A stretch of 64,000 nt of DNA from Lachnospiraceae bacterium (lineage in GTDB: Bacteria > Bacillota > Clostridia > Lachnospirales > Lachnospiraceae). The stretch covers positions 28,673 through 92,672 of the forward strand of contig JAAVZI010000029.1 of the NCBI GenBank assembly GCA_022791575.1, written 5' to 3'. This document shows positions 15,813 through 25,008 of the stretch, piece after piece. The notes under the pieces are model-generated. The model did not search any database, was not told where the DNA came from, and was given only the letters and a program-made list of their open reading frames with translations. Position numbers and translations under genes: made by a program. The first letter of the stretch is position 1, and every line of letters begins with the position of its first letter.

Positions 15813-18290
15813 TTAAGTCTCTTCAGATTCCAGATCCATTTCCTGCATCTGTTTTTCATCTCTTCTAATCCAGAATAGAAATCCTGCTGTCAATAGGACT
15901 CCTATCATACTGAAAATCATTCCTTCTTTCAGATAAGGATAGTTTATTACTATATTAGTTACTCCCTCATTCACATAGGTCAGATGCTGCTTCTTATAAA
16001 TGCCATGGCTTTCTTCAAATATATCTTGATAAGCCAATGCTGTATTAACATTGTTCCTATCGGATTGAATGGTAATCTGATGCTTCGCATGTTTGATCTT
16101 GAGCGGTACAACTTTTCGGTCAGGAAGCTCTCTCAGACAATTTTCTGTAATCCCATGAAGAATTTCTCTTACATTCTCATCTTTTGTCAATCCATAATGA
16201 TAAGTCAGATTCAGTCCTATAAAATATATATTATCATCTCCCGCAGTTCCCAGGAAACTTAATTTTCTTTCTGAATCATAAATGTATCCTTCTGTCTTTT
16301 CTAAACCATTAAAATATACCGTCTGCCAGTTTCTGCTCTTAGGATCGAATAAATCGCAGTCATACTCCTTGCCGTTGCAGTACAAAATCGGATAACCATT
16401 TTCAAATAAGATACTATGGCAGCTGACTCCTAGAAACTCTTGATTTCTGGTCTTCTTGTTAATAGGAATTCCATCGCCTTCAATCACAATTCGGACACCG
16501 GCTTTCCCCAGTTTTTTCAGCATTTTCTCCGCCTGCTCTTTATCATTATAAGTAAAACCTGCCAGATAAATCAATTTATATTTGGATAGCTGAGCAAAAC
16601 TGTAATCATTCAGATTAATGGAATCACCTTCTTCAATATCTGGATCACTGAGAGCTAACACCGGTGCCGAAGTACCAATACCAATACCAGTATATTGACA
16701 GGTCGTGCCAAAGGTCTTATATATATCTATATGATATAACAAGTATTCCGAATTGAATTTCATCAGCCGAAAGCCAAGTTTTTCCGCTCCCTTTGTAACG
16801 TTTTGTAAATCATCTTCCTGATTCTGCAGTCTGCTGATCTTAATCAGCAGGGTATCTGTTCCTAATTCCAATGCCCGGTCAAATAAATAGAGATAATTTC
16901 CGCCTTCCAAGGCTTCATTCAGCTGGGAAACATTTTGCACAGTCGCCGCGGAACCTATTTCCGCGCCTAATGCATTCTGAATTCGTTTACCATTATAATC
17001 AGTCAGCAGATACTGATTCATTACTTCTGTACTGCCACCGTCTAAAATGAGTGCCCGCTGGCCAGTGATATTCTTCGCCTCTTCAATCAGACTTTTTTGA
17101 GCCGTCTGTTTCATTTGCTCACTGACAGATGTGTCATTCTTTCCAGTATAGATAAGAGACAAGGAAGGCAGAAGATCTACAAGCAATAATATACAGCAAA
17201 ACACCGTAATCCATCTCCGCATAGTCGTCCACATAAATAAACTAAATAGTATGATACAAAGAGCAATGGATATAAACTGCAACATTTTCATATAACGCCC
17301 AATTGGAACTGTCTCAAATACCGGAAACATCATACTGGTCGAAAAGAAAAATAAAATCAGGGCTGTCCAAAATCCAGCCATGGACTTCCGCTTACTACAG
17401 AACACACCAAATACAGTGATTAAAAAGGCCGCCAGACCAAAATACGCAGCTGACTGACTGACATTCAGCCGATAAAAGGGATTCAGAGACACTGCTGCAT
17501 CTTGAAAAAATGCTTTCAGCATCTGAGAATGATATACACTGGCTGCCCTGCTCTTATAAGCTGCATACAGCCATAAGCCGGATATCAAAAAGGGCAGCAT
17601 AAGACCCACCAGTGTACGCAGCGCTCTTCTTTTCCTTTTGCAGATAATCCGGTACAAAGGAAGAAAGATCAGCATGGAAATCATAAGCATCACAGCAAAT
17701 TCCACTTCACTTACTACAATACCAGTAAAGACCAGAATCATACAGCCCAAAGCCTTCCAGCGTTCCTCAAACAGATATTCATATAAAAAATATAAAAACA
17801 ATGGCAGCAACACCAGACAGCAACTTCTTGGAAGATTTCCTTCCACAAAAAATGTATATAGATTATTCGGCATAAAAAACCAGATCAGACCCAGAAATGC
17901 CCCCAGCAGCATTCTTCGTTTCCTCACACCTATATAAAGCCATATCATAGCTCCTAGAACAAAGGCCAGCCCTGCAAATACCAGGATACCCGAAAATTCA
18001 TTTCCACCAGCCAGTGCTTGGCAGAGAGCCAGAATATATATAGGAAGAGGTGCGCTGTAACGCATAAGCTGCGCTCCATTATACCAGAATCTGTCATACA
18101 AGGGATACCAATCCCCATTTTTTATACTATGGTACAAGCTATTTCCCTTATAGACATGGCTCATCGTATCTGTGCCTGATAAGTAATGTCCGCCCTTATT
18201 CAGAATATATAGAATTCCTATTGCCGCAGCAGCATAAAGTACTATGAAAAATAATATGCCCGCTGCCCTGCCAACTTTTGTTTTCACCAT
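15813..18290 (-). CDS. polytopic membrane protein, PTPS-related (XrtG cluster)
   Basis: Large membrane protein of 825 residues. About a dozen hydrophobic segments (residues 8-370) begin with GILFFIVLYAAAAIGILYIL. An extracytoplasmic domain (about 385-770) follows, and a last membrane helix near 785-805. The N-terminal pattern (GTDTMSHVYKGN, DWYPLYDRFWYNG) resembles the polytopic family annotated as 6-pyruvoyl-tetrahydropterin synthase-related membrane protein, and it has a glycosyltransferase-C-like layout. I infer that it uses a lipid-linked sugar to modify or assemble a surface polymer. ATG 18290 preferred over 18299, which abuts the Shine-Dalgarno. Last gene of the XrtG operon, 14 bp after the PTPS-like gene. 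Confidence 0.8.
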   Translation of the reverse strand: MVKTKVGRAAGILFFIVLYAAAAIGILYILNKGGHYLSGTDTMSHVYKGNSLYHSIKNGDWYPLYDRFWYNGAQLMRYSAPLPIYILALCQALAGGNEFSGILVFAGLAFVLGAMIWLYIGVRKRRMLLGAFLGLIWFFMPNNLYTFFVEGNLPRSCCLVLLPLFLYFLYEYLFEERWKALGCMILVFTGIVVSEVEFAVMLMISMLIFLPLYRIICKRKRRALRTLVGLMLPFLISGLWLYAAYKSRAASVYHSQMLKAFFQDAAVSLNPFYRLNVSQSAAYFGLAAFLITVFGVFCSKRKSMAGFWTALILFFFSTSMMFPVFETVPIGRYMKMLQFISIALCIILFSLFMWTTMRRWITVFCCILLLVDLLPSLSLIYTGKNDTSVSEQMKQTAQKSLIEEAKNITGQRALILDGGSTEVMNQYLLTDYNGKRIQNALGAEIGSAATVQNVSQLNEALEGGNYLYLFDRALELGTDTLLIKISRLQNQEDDLQNVTKGAEKLGFRLMKFNSEYLLYHIDIYKTFGTTCQYTGIGIGTSAPVLALSDPDIEEGDSINLNDYSFAQLSKYKLIYLAGFTYNDKEQAEKMLKKLGKAGVRIVIEGDGIPINKKTRNQEFLGVSCHSILFENGYPILYCNGKEYDCDLFDPKSRNWQTVYFNGLEKTEGYIYDSERKLSFLGTAGDDNIYFIGLNLTYHYGLTKDENVREILHGITENCLRELPDRKVVPLKIKHAKHQITIQSDRNNVNTALAYQDIFEESHGIYKKQHLTYVNEGVTNIVINYPYLKEGMIFSMIGVLLTAGFLFWIRRDEKQMQEMDLESEET

Positions 18291-18304
18291 ATGCTCCATT
18301 CCGC

Positions 18305-18769
18305 CTATTCTTCCATCACACGATCCAGAACAGAATCAATAACGCTTTCTATTTTTTTTCCAGAATTCCGTCTGACATTGGACAAAAACTCTTCATCCTT
18401 TTCAAAACTAATAACATAGCTTCTGGTCGGCGTCTCACTGCTCTCCATCCTAACCAGTTCGCCTCCCAGTTCCCGTATAATTCTGCGGACATCATGAATA
18501 AAATAGTCCGACATATTTTCCAGCGTTGGAATGATATGATCAAAGGGCTCAATGTCATTAATCACCCGGTTCTGGTACTTATCAAAATATTTATCCAGAG
18601 CCTTTTCAAACGCATCAAACTGCACAAATTGTTCATTATCCATCTTGATTTCAACCATGAATTCCCATGTGTGCGGATGTCTCTGCCCTTCTTTTCCGTT
18701 GATAATAATAAAATGATTCGCATTGAGATAAAACTTGAATTTATACTCCCGGTATAATATACTGTCCAT
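18305..18769 (-). CDS. 6-pyruvoyl-tetrahydropterin synthase-like protein (XrtG cluster)
   Basis: 154-residue protein with the PTPS/QueD fold signature. The three zinc histidines are H19 (NANH), H31 and H33 (RHPHTWE). The later DH pair is in EPFDHIIPTLEN. The Cys normally a few residues before the HxH pair is absent (NGKEGQRHPH), so classic pterin or preQ0 chemistry is doubtful. This fits the 6-pyruvoyl-tetrahydropterin-synthase-related family described next to XrtG rather than folate or queuosine enzymes. Its start overlaps the preceding stop by one base (TAATG), showing tight coupling to the sensor gene. Confidence 0.82.
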   Translation of the reverse strand: MDSILYREYKFKFYLNANHFIIINGKEGQRHPHTWEFMVEIKMDNEQFVQFDAFEKALDKYFDKYQNRVINDIEPFDHIIPTLENMSDYFIHDVRRIIRELGGELVRMESSETPTRSYVISFEKDEEFLSNVRRNSGKKIESVIDSVLDRVMEE

Positions 18770-19875
18770 TATGTCCTCTCTTCCTCCGTTCCATTTATAA
18801 ATTTCTGATAAACTTCCCAGAGACTTTCTGTCTCCTCCATACAGGACATAGTCTTACGGATTGTCAATGACCTGTGTTCGAACTGTTTCATCGCAGATTT
18901 GGCTTCTTCTGGATAATATCCTGCAAAAATCAGTATGATATCCTGTCCTCTGGAGAATCTCAGCACCTTCTTATCCAGTAGCAATTGTGCCCGTTCCAAA
19001 AAGAGCTCTCGTCCCTTTTCTCCCTCAAAGCTTAATTCAGTAAAAATAACTGGACATACCTTCCGCTCTTCCAACTTGCGCACAAATGTATCCATGGTAT
19101 TAACATTAAATAGACTCCATCGAGTATGGAACGAATCCATCAGCTCTACTTCCTCTTCTAATTGTTCCACATCTACATTCAGTTTCTCAATCTTTGTATG
19201 TAGCTTCTGAATCGTCTTATTACGGATATCCAAAAGAGCTGACAAAATCATGGTCACCAGCAGAAGAGCTGACAAAAGCCCTATCAGATAAATAATGATC
19301 TCTGTTCTCGACGACAAAAATTCATTATTATCCAATATAATATTCTCATTGGTCAGCAGACAGATCCTATACTGCGAACCGTTATAGCGAAAAAGCACTC
19401 CTGACGCAACATAGGTATCTTCATTCATATCAATAATTTCATGTTTTACCCGGTTCAGCGCCAGCCCTTTTACAAATTGCTCTGCACTGTTAGAAGCATA
19501 TAGGGTCGGCGTAGTAAACCCCTTATATCGATTTGTTTCCAGGACATCCTTTACAAAAAGAAGCGTCTGCTCTTTGGAAAGCGTCCAATATTTACTGCTG
19601 GACGTGTCCAGAGAGCTTAAAATATTCGTCACAATCTCTTCATCACTGCGCTCCGGCTGCAGATTAATCTGATCCAAAACCAGCTGCACATAAGCATCCT
19701 GCTGGTCTGCATAAATATCCAGCACACTATTCTCATAAGCAGTAATCAGATAACCACCCGTTACCGCAAGCACTCCTATGACCGCTATCATAAATACAAC
19801 TACTATTTTATAATGAATATGAAACTTAGGATTCAGTCTCGACTTCTTCTTCGCTGTTCTTTTCAACATTGACAT
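18769..19875 (-). CDS. membrane sensor with degenerate GGDEF-like domain (XrtG cluster)
   Basis: 368-residue protein. A basic N-terminus is followed by TM1 (about 25-48), an extracytoplasmic domain (about 50-185), TM2 (about 190-213), a coiled coil (about 217-245) and a C-terminal cytoplasmic domain (about 250-355). The last domain has the spacing of a diguanylate cyclase: CPVIFTELSF where the first Asp strand would be, and LRFSRGQDIILIFAG where RYGGDEF would be. The catalytic motif reads SRGQD, so cyclase activity is very unlikely. This assignment is my inference from pattern. It could be a c-di-GMP or polymer sensor for the glycosyltransferase. It overlaps the GT2 gene by about 50 bp. Confidence 0.65.
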   Translation of the reverse strand: MSMLKRTAKKKSRLNPKFHIHYKIVVVFMIAVIGVLAVTGGYLITAYENSVLDIYADQQDAYVQLVLDQINLQPERSDEEIVTNILSSLDTSSSKYWTLSKEQTLLFVKDVLETNRYKGFTTPTLYASNSAEQFVKGLALNRVKHEIIDMNEDTYVASGVLFRYNGSQYRICLLTNENIILDNNEFLSSRTEIIIYLIGLLSALLLVTMILSALLDIRNKTIQKLHTKIEKLNVDVEQLEEEVELMDSFHTRWSLFNVNTMDTFVRKLEERKVCPVIFTELSFEGEKGRELFLERAQLLLDKKVLRFSRGQDIILIFAGYYPEEAKSAMKQFEHRSLTIRKTMSCMEETESLWEVYQKFINGTEEERT

Positions 19876-21223
19876 AACCTCTCACCTTCTGAAGCGGTCT
19901 AAGTATTCTGGCGAAATCTCCAGTAATTGTTTTAAAGGCGCTCTCCCGCTCTTCCGTAAAATTTTTGGTTTTCCATGCACTATCTGTATTAATGCTGTTC
20001 ACAATCCCGGCAAAGCGAATAAAAAACACCAGTAAATTAAAAAACGGAAGCATTGGAATTACATACCATTGCTTTGCATAATATCTCTTGATTTTCTTAA
20101 AATTCTTTAGAAAACCAATGGTTGAAAAATAATAAAAATAACCAATTAAAATATACAGGAAAAATATAAACAAAGTTGAAAATCCTATAATCGTAAATGA
20201 ATAATTCATAAACAATAAACATACCAGCGCCAGATACCAAATCATTCGAGGAAAAGCAAATGTATGGTCATAAGTCAGGGTCCGCAGCGCTACATCCGTA
20301 AACATACGCCTTGCTTTCATCTTATCCTTCAAAAATAACCTGGATACCTCCAGGCTTCCTCTCTGCCACCGCTGCCGCTGGGTATAGAGCTTATTCATAT
20401 TTTCAATTGGATCTACAAAGAAAATTGCATCTTCACAGATAGATACTTTCATATCCATCAGATATTTAATCTGAAATGTAATCTGTGTATCCTCACAAAT
20501 GGTATCTGTATTATAAAGCTGTGATTTTAAGACAGCCGATTTCCGAAATGCAGAAAACGCTCCTGACAATGTATAGATTGCGTTCATCTCTGAAGCATAA
20601 TTCCTTCCTGCCAGAAAAGCCTGAGCATATTCCATAAATTCCATCTTGCGAAACAACCTTGGAAAAAGAAGCGGATAACTCTGTACCTGCTTAGGATCGG
20701 TTAAAATCACACCCGTCATACATTCAATGGACTGCTCATTTTCAAAGCGATAAACCATATTACGGATTGCTGATTTTTCCAGCAGTCCATCACTATCAAT
20801 ATGAATGATATATTTGCCCTCGCTGTTAAACAAGGCCAGATTTAATGCTTTTGACTTTCCCTGTTTGGCATTCAGCCACTGCATTTTCAGTTCTGGATAT
20901 TTTCTCTGGCATTCGCAGAATACCTGAAAGCTATCGTCCTGTCCCTGGTTATTGACCAGAAAAATACGCATCTGTGAATTCGGATAATCACTTTCATGAA
21001 TGGAACGAATACATTCCTCCAGCGTATCCATAGAATTATAAATTGGAATAATTAAAGAGATTTCCGGGTCGATTGCCGGCTTCTGGCAATCGACCGGAAA
21101 TAGCCTTTTCTTAATTAGAACAAAAACACTTCCCAGTGATGGAATAATTTCCATAATAACCGGAATAATAATCCATGCAGCCCAGAAAAGAAAAGAATTA
21201 AACAGTCTATTCATCAACTCCAT
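19826..21223 (-). CDS. processive GT2 glycosyltransferase (XrtG-associated)
   Basis: 465-residue membrane glycosyltransferase of the BcsA/IcaA kind. An N-terminal membrane helix precedes the GT2 catalytic domain: SLIIPIYNSMDTLEEC start, nucleotide-binding IHIDSDG, the acceptor-side CEDTQITFQI, and the processivity signature QRQRWQRG. At least three C-terminal membrane helices follow. All key motifs are intact, so it probably polymerises a sugar chain across the membrane. I use the ATG at 21223, with AGGTGG 8 nt upstream. It overlaps the xrtG 3' end by about 17 bp. It matches the exosortase-G-associated glycosyltransferase family. Confidence 0.9.
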   Translation of the reverse strand: MELMNRLFNSFLFWAAWIIIPVIMEIIPSLGSVFVLIKKRLFPVDCQKPAIDPEISLIIPIYNSMDTLEECIRSIHESDYPNSQMRIFLVNNQGQDDSFQVFCECQRKYPELKMQWLNAKQGKSKALNLALFNSEGKYIIHIDSDGLLEKSAIRNMVYRFENEQSIECMTGVILTDPKQVQSYPLLFPRLFRKMEFMEYAQAFLAGRNYASEMNAIYTLSGAFSAFRKSAVLKSQLYNTDTICEDTQITFQIKYLMDMKVSICEDAIFFVDPIENMNKLYTQRQRWQRGSLEVSRLFLKDKMKARRMFTDVALRTLTYDHTFAFPRMIWYLALVCLLFMNYSFTIIGFSTLFIFFLYILIGYFYYFSTIGFLKNFKKIKRYYAKQWYVIPMLPFFNLLVFFIRFAGIVNSINTDSAWKTKNFTEERESAFKTITGDFARILRPLQKVRGYVNVEKNSEEEVETES

Positions 21224-21803
21224 ATGTAAAGCCACCTACCTTCTGACGGACAATCTGTGTTTTGGTAAATACAATAAAGTACATCAGTACAGACAGGGCA
21301 TAAAATACCAGTCTGCCGATAAAGGTATGCGCCACACTGAAGGCTGACACACCGAAAAAGTATATAATCACGCAGATTACAATAATACGCAGTGCATTGG
21401 CCAGAATGATATAGAGTGTTCCAATGACTCCTACAATGACTCTTTCGTACTTGGAATACGCCCGAAAAAATATTAACAATGACAAAAATGCCATAATTTC
21501 CAAAATTCCTGAACACTCAAAATCAATCAGTATGGAAATCGCTCCTTCTGCAGAATCTACAAAAACGACTCCATACTTAAAATTGGAACTGAACAATCCT
21601 GTCAGCTTTCCAAAGGCTCCTGCAATAGAAGCAACAATCTGGGCCAGAGGCTGTGTCAGAATCGGCCTGGCGTAAATCATCAGGAAGATAAACAGCCCGC
21701 AGCTGCCCCAGATAAAATGCCATGCAGGAAGCTCACTTTTGCGGAATACCCTTAATAAATAAAGCCACACCGCAAATAGTATGATTCCTAATATTGGGTT
21801 CAT
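21207..21803 (-). CDS. xrtG: exosortase family protein XrtG
   Basis: Integral membrane Cys protease/transpeptidase-like protein of 198 residues with about six or seven hydrophobic segments. The exosortase triad is visible: Cys97 in FECSGILE, Arg139 in ANALRIIV, His159 in VAHTFIGR. Gram-positive XrtG proteins are short like this one. The start codon follows the stop of the Firmicu-CTERM gene without any gap (TAA then ATG), so the two are translationally coupled. That strongly suggests the upstream protein is its substrate. Confidence 0.92.
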   Translation of the reverse strand: MNPILGIILFAVWLYLLRVFRKSELPAWHFIWGSCGLFIFLMIYARPILTQPLAQIVASIAGAFGKLTGLFSSNFKYGVVFVDSAEGAISILIDFECSGILEIMAFLSLLIFFRAYSKYERVIVGVIGTLYIILANALRIIVICVIIYFFGVSAFSVAHTFIGRLVFYALSVLMYFIVFTKTQIVRQKVGGFTYGVDE

Positions 21804-23540
21804 TTATGCCACCTTAGTTTTTCTCTTTCTGTATACAAGAACTCCTAATACAACCAGACAGCAGATAGAAATACCCATTACAGCGCCGGTAGATCCACCA
21901 GAAGCAGTATACCAGTTCTGTCCAATACGATGATACTTGCTTGCATATTCCTTCATGCTGTCAGCAGGCACACCGATTACCTTTGCTAATTTCTCCTGAT
22001 CCATTTCCCATTCCATCTGATCACAAGTACGAGAAGCTCCTTCTACAATATCGGATGTAGTCAGACATACCTTACCTACAATTGCCATCTCATCATTTTT
22101 CTCGATGCTGTCGTTCAGATTACACTGGGCATTGGTCCATCTCAGATAATATTCATGTACGGTATCCTTCTCTACATTTTTCCAATCAGGAATTCTGTAG
22201 CCAGAAGCTGTCTTTTCCACTACATTGAACATATATTCCTGATCATTATTGATGCGGATTGTAAATTCACCAAGTTCATAGCCATCCTGGCGGTTCTTTC
22301 TGTAACACTCCACATGTCCGATTAACCGTCCGTCATCCGTAGAAAACAGCGTCTGGAATCCATCGTCTGCCCACTGGCTGTCACCAGCTGTCGAATACTG
22401 AATCAGCGCATGGTCAAAATATTTCCAATCTGTATAGTTTCCATCAATTACAACCTCATCCTTAGGTGATACCCGATCCGATGTATCTGTATTTTCTTCT
22501 TTCATATCAGCCACGTCAGCTATTAGTGTCTCTCCCATATAATAGCCAAAGGAAACAGTATTTTTAAAATCCTTAATCGCTTCTCGTGGTATACGGATCT
22601 CATACATAAAATTGGAATATTTAATTTCAGACCCTTTAATATTCTCCAGTGAATCGGCATCTCTTGTCAGGGTAAAGGATGTCGTCCTTCCAGTATCTGT
22701 TACAATTGCAAATCTTCCATTTGAATATTCTCCGGTCCAGCCAACCGTTCCATTGCTGACATCTTTTGCATTTTCTTTCAGATAAATATAAAAATCTCCG
22801 TCAAATACTACAGCTGTATCCTGCAGAGGTCCCTTATTGACATGAGTCTTTTCTATAGCATCCCAGTCACCGAAACTACCGTCTACCTTAATTCCCTCAT
22901 ACTTGGGCACTTCCTGGCTAGAACTATCCAGCTCCGCAAGATGCGGAATCTCTTTGCTGCTTATGGATTTCTCTGAATCCTGATTATCCTTACTGCTCAT
23001 AGGTTTGTTATAATCTCTGCTATCATCTGAAAAACAGATTTTATAATCCACATCTTTCACAAAGAAATCTACTGGTATTTTAAATTCTATTTCTGTTTTA
23101 TCCTTCTCTTTACTGAAATCACTGACAATATCTGCTCCAATATACTCACCCCAGTTATTATTCATCAGTTTAAACTGGTAGTTACCCTGATACTCGAACT
23201 TGATTGTATTAGCAGGAGCATGCAGCTGACCATCTTCATAAGAAATCTCCAGGGTTTTTCCATTCAGTGCTGCACCATAGGGATTATATAAGCCATTTTG
23301 CTGCACATAGAAATATACATAATTATCATCTTTTGCAACTGCCCACTTCTCTACTGCAGACTCGGTTGCTCCCAGCATTTTCATGCTGCTCCATTCCTGT
23401 GGATTACCATCAACATTTACTGTAACAGCCGCCTGAACCGGAATTGAAGTATACGTACCAAACACGCCTGTCACTCCAAGTAATAATGTACCTGCAAGTG
23501 CACAAATCCGATTTTTCGTTTTACTCATATTCTTTTTCAT
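21804..23540 (-). CDS. secreted Firmicu-CTERM protein, probable XrtG substrate
   Basis: 578-residue surface protein. A signal peptide (1 to about 37, cut near PVQAA) is followed by three related modules, each opening with a DG-x(3)-W or DG-x(3)-DW word: VNVDGNPQEW (41), IKVDGSFGDW (217) and VVIDGNYTDW (363). This resembles CBM9/DOMON-like beta-sandwich starts, so carbohydrate binding is plausible. A tripartite C-terminus follows: ASGGSTG, a membrane helix (about 552-570), then RKRKTKVA. That is the layout of the Firmicu-CTERM sorting signal. First gene of the operon, good AGGTGGG site, strong promoter 125 bp upstream. Confidence 0.88.
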   Translation of the reverse strand: MKKNMSKTKNRICALAGTLLLGVTGVFGTYTSIPVQAAVTVNVDGNPQEWSSMKMLGATESAVEKWAVAKDDNYVYFYVQQNGLYNPYGAALNGKTLEISYEDGQLHAPANTIKFEYQGNYQFKLMNNNWGEYIGADIVSDFSKEKDKTEIEFKIPVDFFVKDVDYKICFSDDSRDYNKPMSSKDNQDSEKSISSKEIPHLAELDSSSQEVPKYEGIKVDGSFGDWDAIEKTHVNKGPLQDTAVVFDGDFYIYLKENAKDVSNGTVGWTGEYSNGRFAIVTDTGRTTSFTLTRDADSLENIKGSEIKYSNFMYEIRIPREAIKDFKNTVSFGYYMGETLIADVADMKEENTDTSDRVSPKDEVVIDGNYTDWKYFDHALIQYSTAGDSQWADDGFQTLFSTDDGRLIGHVECYRKNRQDGYELGEFTIRINNDQEYMFNVVEKTASGYRIPDWKNVEKDTVHEYYLRWTNAQCNLNDSIEKNDEMAIVGKVCLTTSDIVEGASRTCDQMEWEMDQEKLAKVIGVPADSMKEYASKYHRIGQNWYTASGGSTGAVMGISICCLVVLGVLVYRKRKTKVA

Positions 23541-23664
23541 TTTTATTTCCCACCTATATTCTGTTTTTTAAGCCTTCATTAACGGTTACTATCTGTTATC
23601 AGTTTTCGTACCTCACCTCCGTAAACCCCTTCTATGCCTTTTTATTTATTAATTACACAGTTTA

Positions 23665-23693
23665 AGTATATACTTTTTCTTTTCTTAATGCAA
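23665..23693 (-). promoter_or_regulatory. predicted promoter of the XrtG operon
   Basis: Minus-strand TTGCAT (23693-23688), 17-nt spacer, TATACT (23670-23665). The leader to the first gene is about 120 nt and contains a GGAGGTGAGG word without a following start codon. No known riboswitch is recognised. Confidence 0.6.
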
Positions 23694-23744
23694 GAGTATG
23701 CAGAAAAAAAATTAACAATTTTTAACAATTTTTTAATGATTCTC

Positions 23745-24836
23745 CTACTTACTTTTTATATATCCGATATTCTTAATTAATACCGATATGGTTCCATCTT
23801 CATTGGTAATAAATTCTATGGCATTGCCATTGTTATATTGCTCCATAGGAATCTTAATCTCAATTCCGGTATCTGTCGTTAAATACTGCTGTTCGAATTT
23901 TTTCGTAGTGGTTTGATTCTTGGGATGAACTTCGCTTTCCTGCAAATGATACTTTTCCATTTTCTCCCGGAATTCCTGTTTCATTTCCTCATTTTCCTTA
24001 AATACTTTATCTGCCAGATCCTGAACCTGCAGGCTGCCCTCTTCTTCAAATTGAGCATTTAAAATGCTTTTGGTCTCCATTCGGACTTCAAACTGATTAG
24101 ATTCATCGTAGTATTTATCCTGAACCTGTTCTACCGCTCTAGTCACAATGGCAAGCCTGCTCTTAGAAGATAAGGCAGCATAACATTTCAAAAATAATTC
24201 ACTGAAATAATTCGTTTTGACACCGTTAATCTCATATTTCTTTTCCAATATACGAATATCCGCTAACTCATTTTCTGGATTCATGGAAATGATAGCGGCT
24301 TCACTCAGCCGTTGCTTTTCACCTGGAAGAACCGCCCTTTGCTGAATAATTTCATTGGTATTTCCCCATGGATCTGACGAGGTTTTATGGGTATAAGAAG
24401 AACTATAATTCATTTTCAAAAGTACTAAAAATTCTTCCTCATAAGCAGAAATTGACAAAATAAATAAATCTGCCTGAGGAATGGCAATATTCTGGTTCAT
24501 AATTACAAACAAATGTTCTGCTATCTGTTTACTTAGCGTGATAAACCGTTCCTGCCCTTCTTTCTGTTCTTCTGGCGAAACTACCTGATTGTCCTCTTCA
24601 TCGGATGAAAAATCATTCTTATAGTCTTTTAGCATCTGGTAGATTTCTGATTCTTCCTCTTGAAATGTACATTTCTTTACATCGTCACTCATAAAAATCC
24701 GACAAATATGCCCTTTTAGAAAATCCGCCAGGTCTGAGCCATAATCCAGTACCGTATCTGACAGAACAGGCATAGCCAGTGTAGAATCCAAAATATGTAC
24801 AATCGCCTGCTTAATCCGTATATCTCCTGCTTCCAT
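23745..24836 (-). CDS. nucleoid-associated protein, NdpA/YejK family
   Basis: 363-residue soluble protein whose N-terminus (IRIKQAIVHILDSTLAMPVLSD) and overall length match the 37-kDa nucleoid-associated protein family. The family binds the bacterial nucleoid; its role in Firmicutes is unclear. The C-terminus contains the segment GIEIKIPMEQYNN and ends in a beta-rich region. AAGGAG lies 5 nt before the ATG. It is monocistronic, divergent from the HAD gene with repeat copy 7 between them. Confidence 0.8.
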   Translation of the reverse strand: MEAGDIRIKQAIVHILDSTLAMPVLSDTVLDYGSDLADFLKGHICRIFMSDDVKKCTFQEEESEIYQMLKDYKNDFSSDEEDNQVVSPEEQKEGQERFITLSKQIAEHLFVIMNQNIAIPQADLFILSISAYEEEFLVLLKMNYSSSYTHKTSSDPWGNTNEIIQQRAVLPGEKQRLSEAAIISMNPENELADIRILEKKYEINGVKTNYFSELFLKCYAALSSKSRLAIVTRAVEQVQDKYYDESNQFEVRMETKSILNAQFEEEGSLQVQDLADKVFKENEEMKQEFREKMEKYHLQESEVHPKNQTTTKKFEQQYLTTDTGIEIKIPMEQYNNGNAIEFITNEDGTISVLIKNIGYIKSK

Positions 24837-24867
24837 AATTTCTCCTTTTTCTGATTGTTTTACATAT

Positions 24868-25008
24868 AGGCATTTGCAAAACTCTCATTTCACTGTCAGA
24901 TTTTGAGCAATATACACAAAAATGGAGCGAATTAAAAACGTCTTTGAGCGGAATTTTTGTATATATTGTTCAAACTCGTCGCCTGAAATACAACTTTCGC
25001 AATTACCT
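24868..25008 (+). repeat. dispersed palindromic repeat, copy 7
   Basis: Complete copy without internal insert: AGGCATTTGCAAAACTC at the left, CTTTCGCAATTACCT at the right. AGCAATATACACAAAAATGG pairs with AATTTTTGTATATATTGTT across the GAGCGAATTAAAAACG core. It lies between two divergent genes. Confidence 0.88.

Noticed and set aside
23541..23664. c-di-GMP riboswitch before the Firmicu-CTERM gene
   Set aside because: I looked for GEMM-I and GEMM-II core bases because of the GGDEF-like protein in the operon; they are not present.
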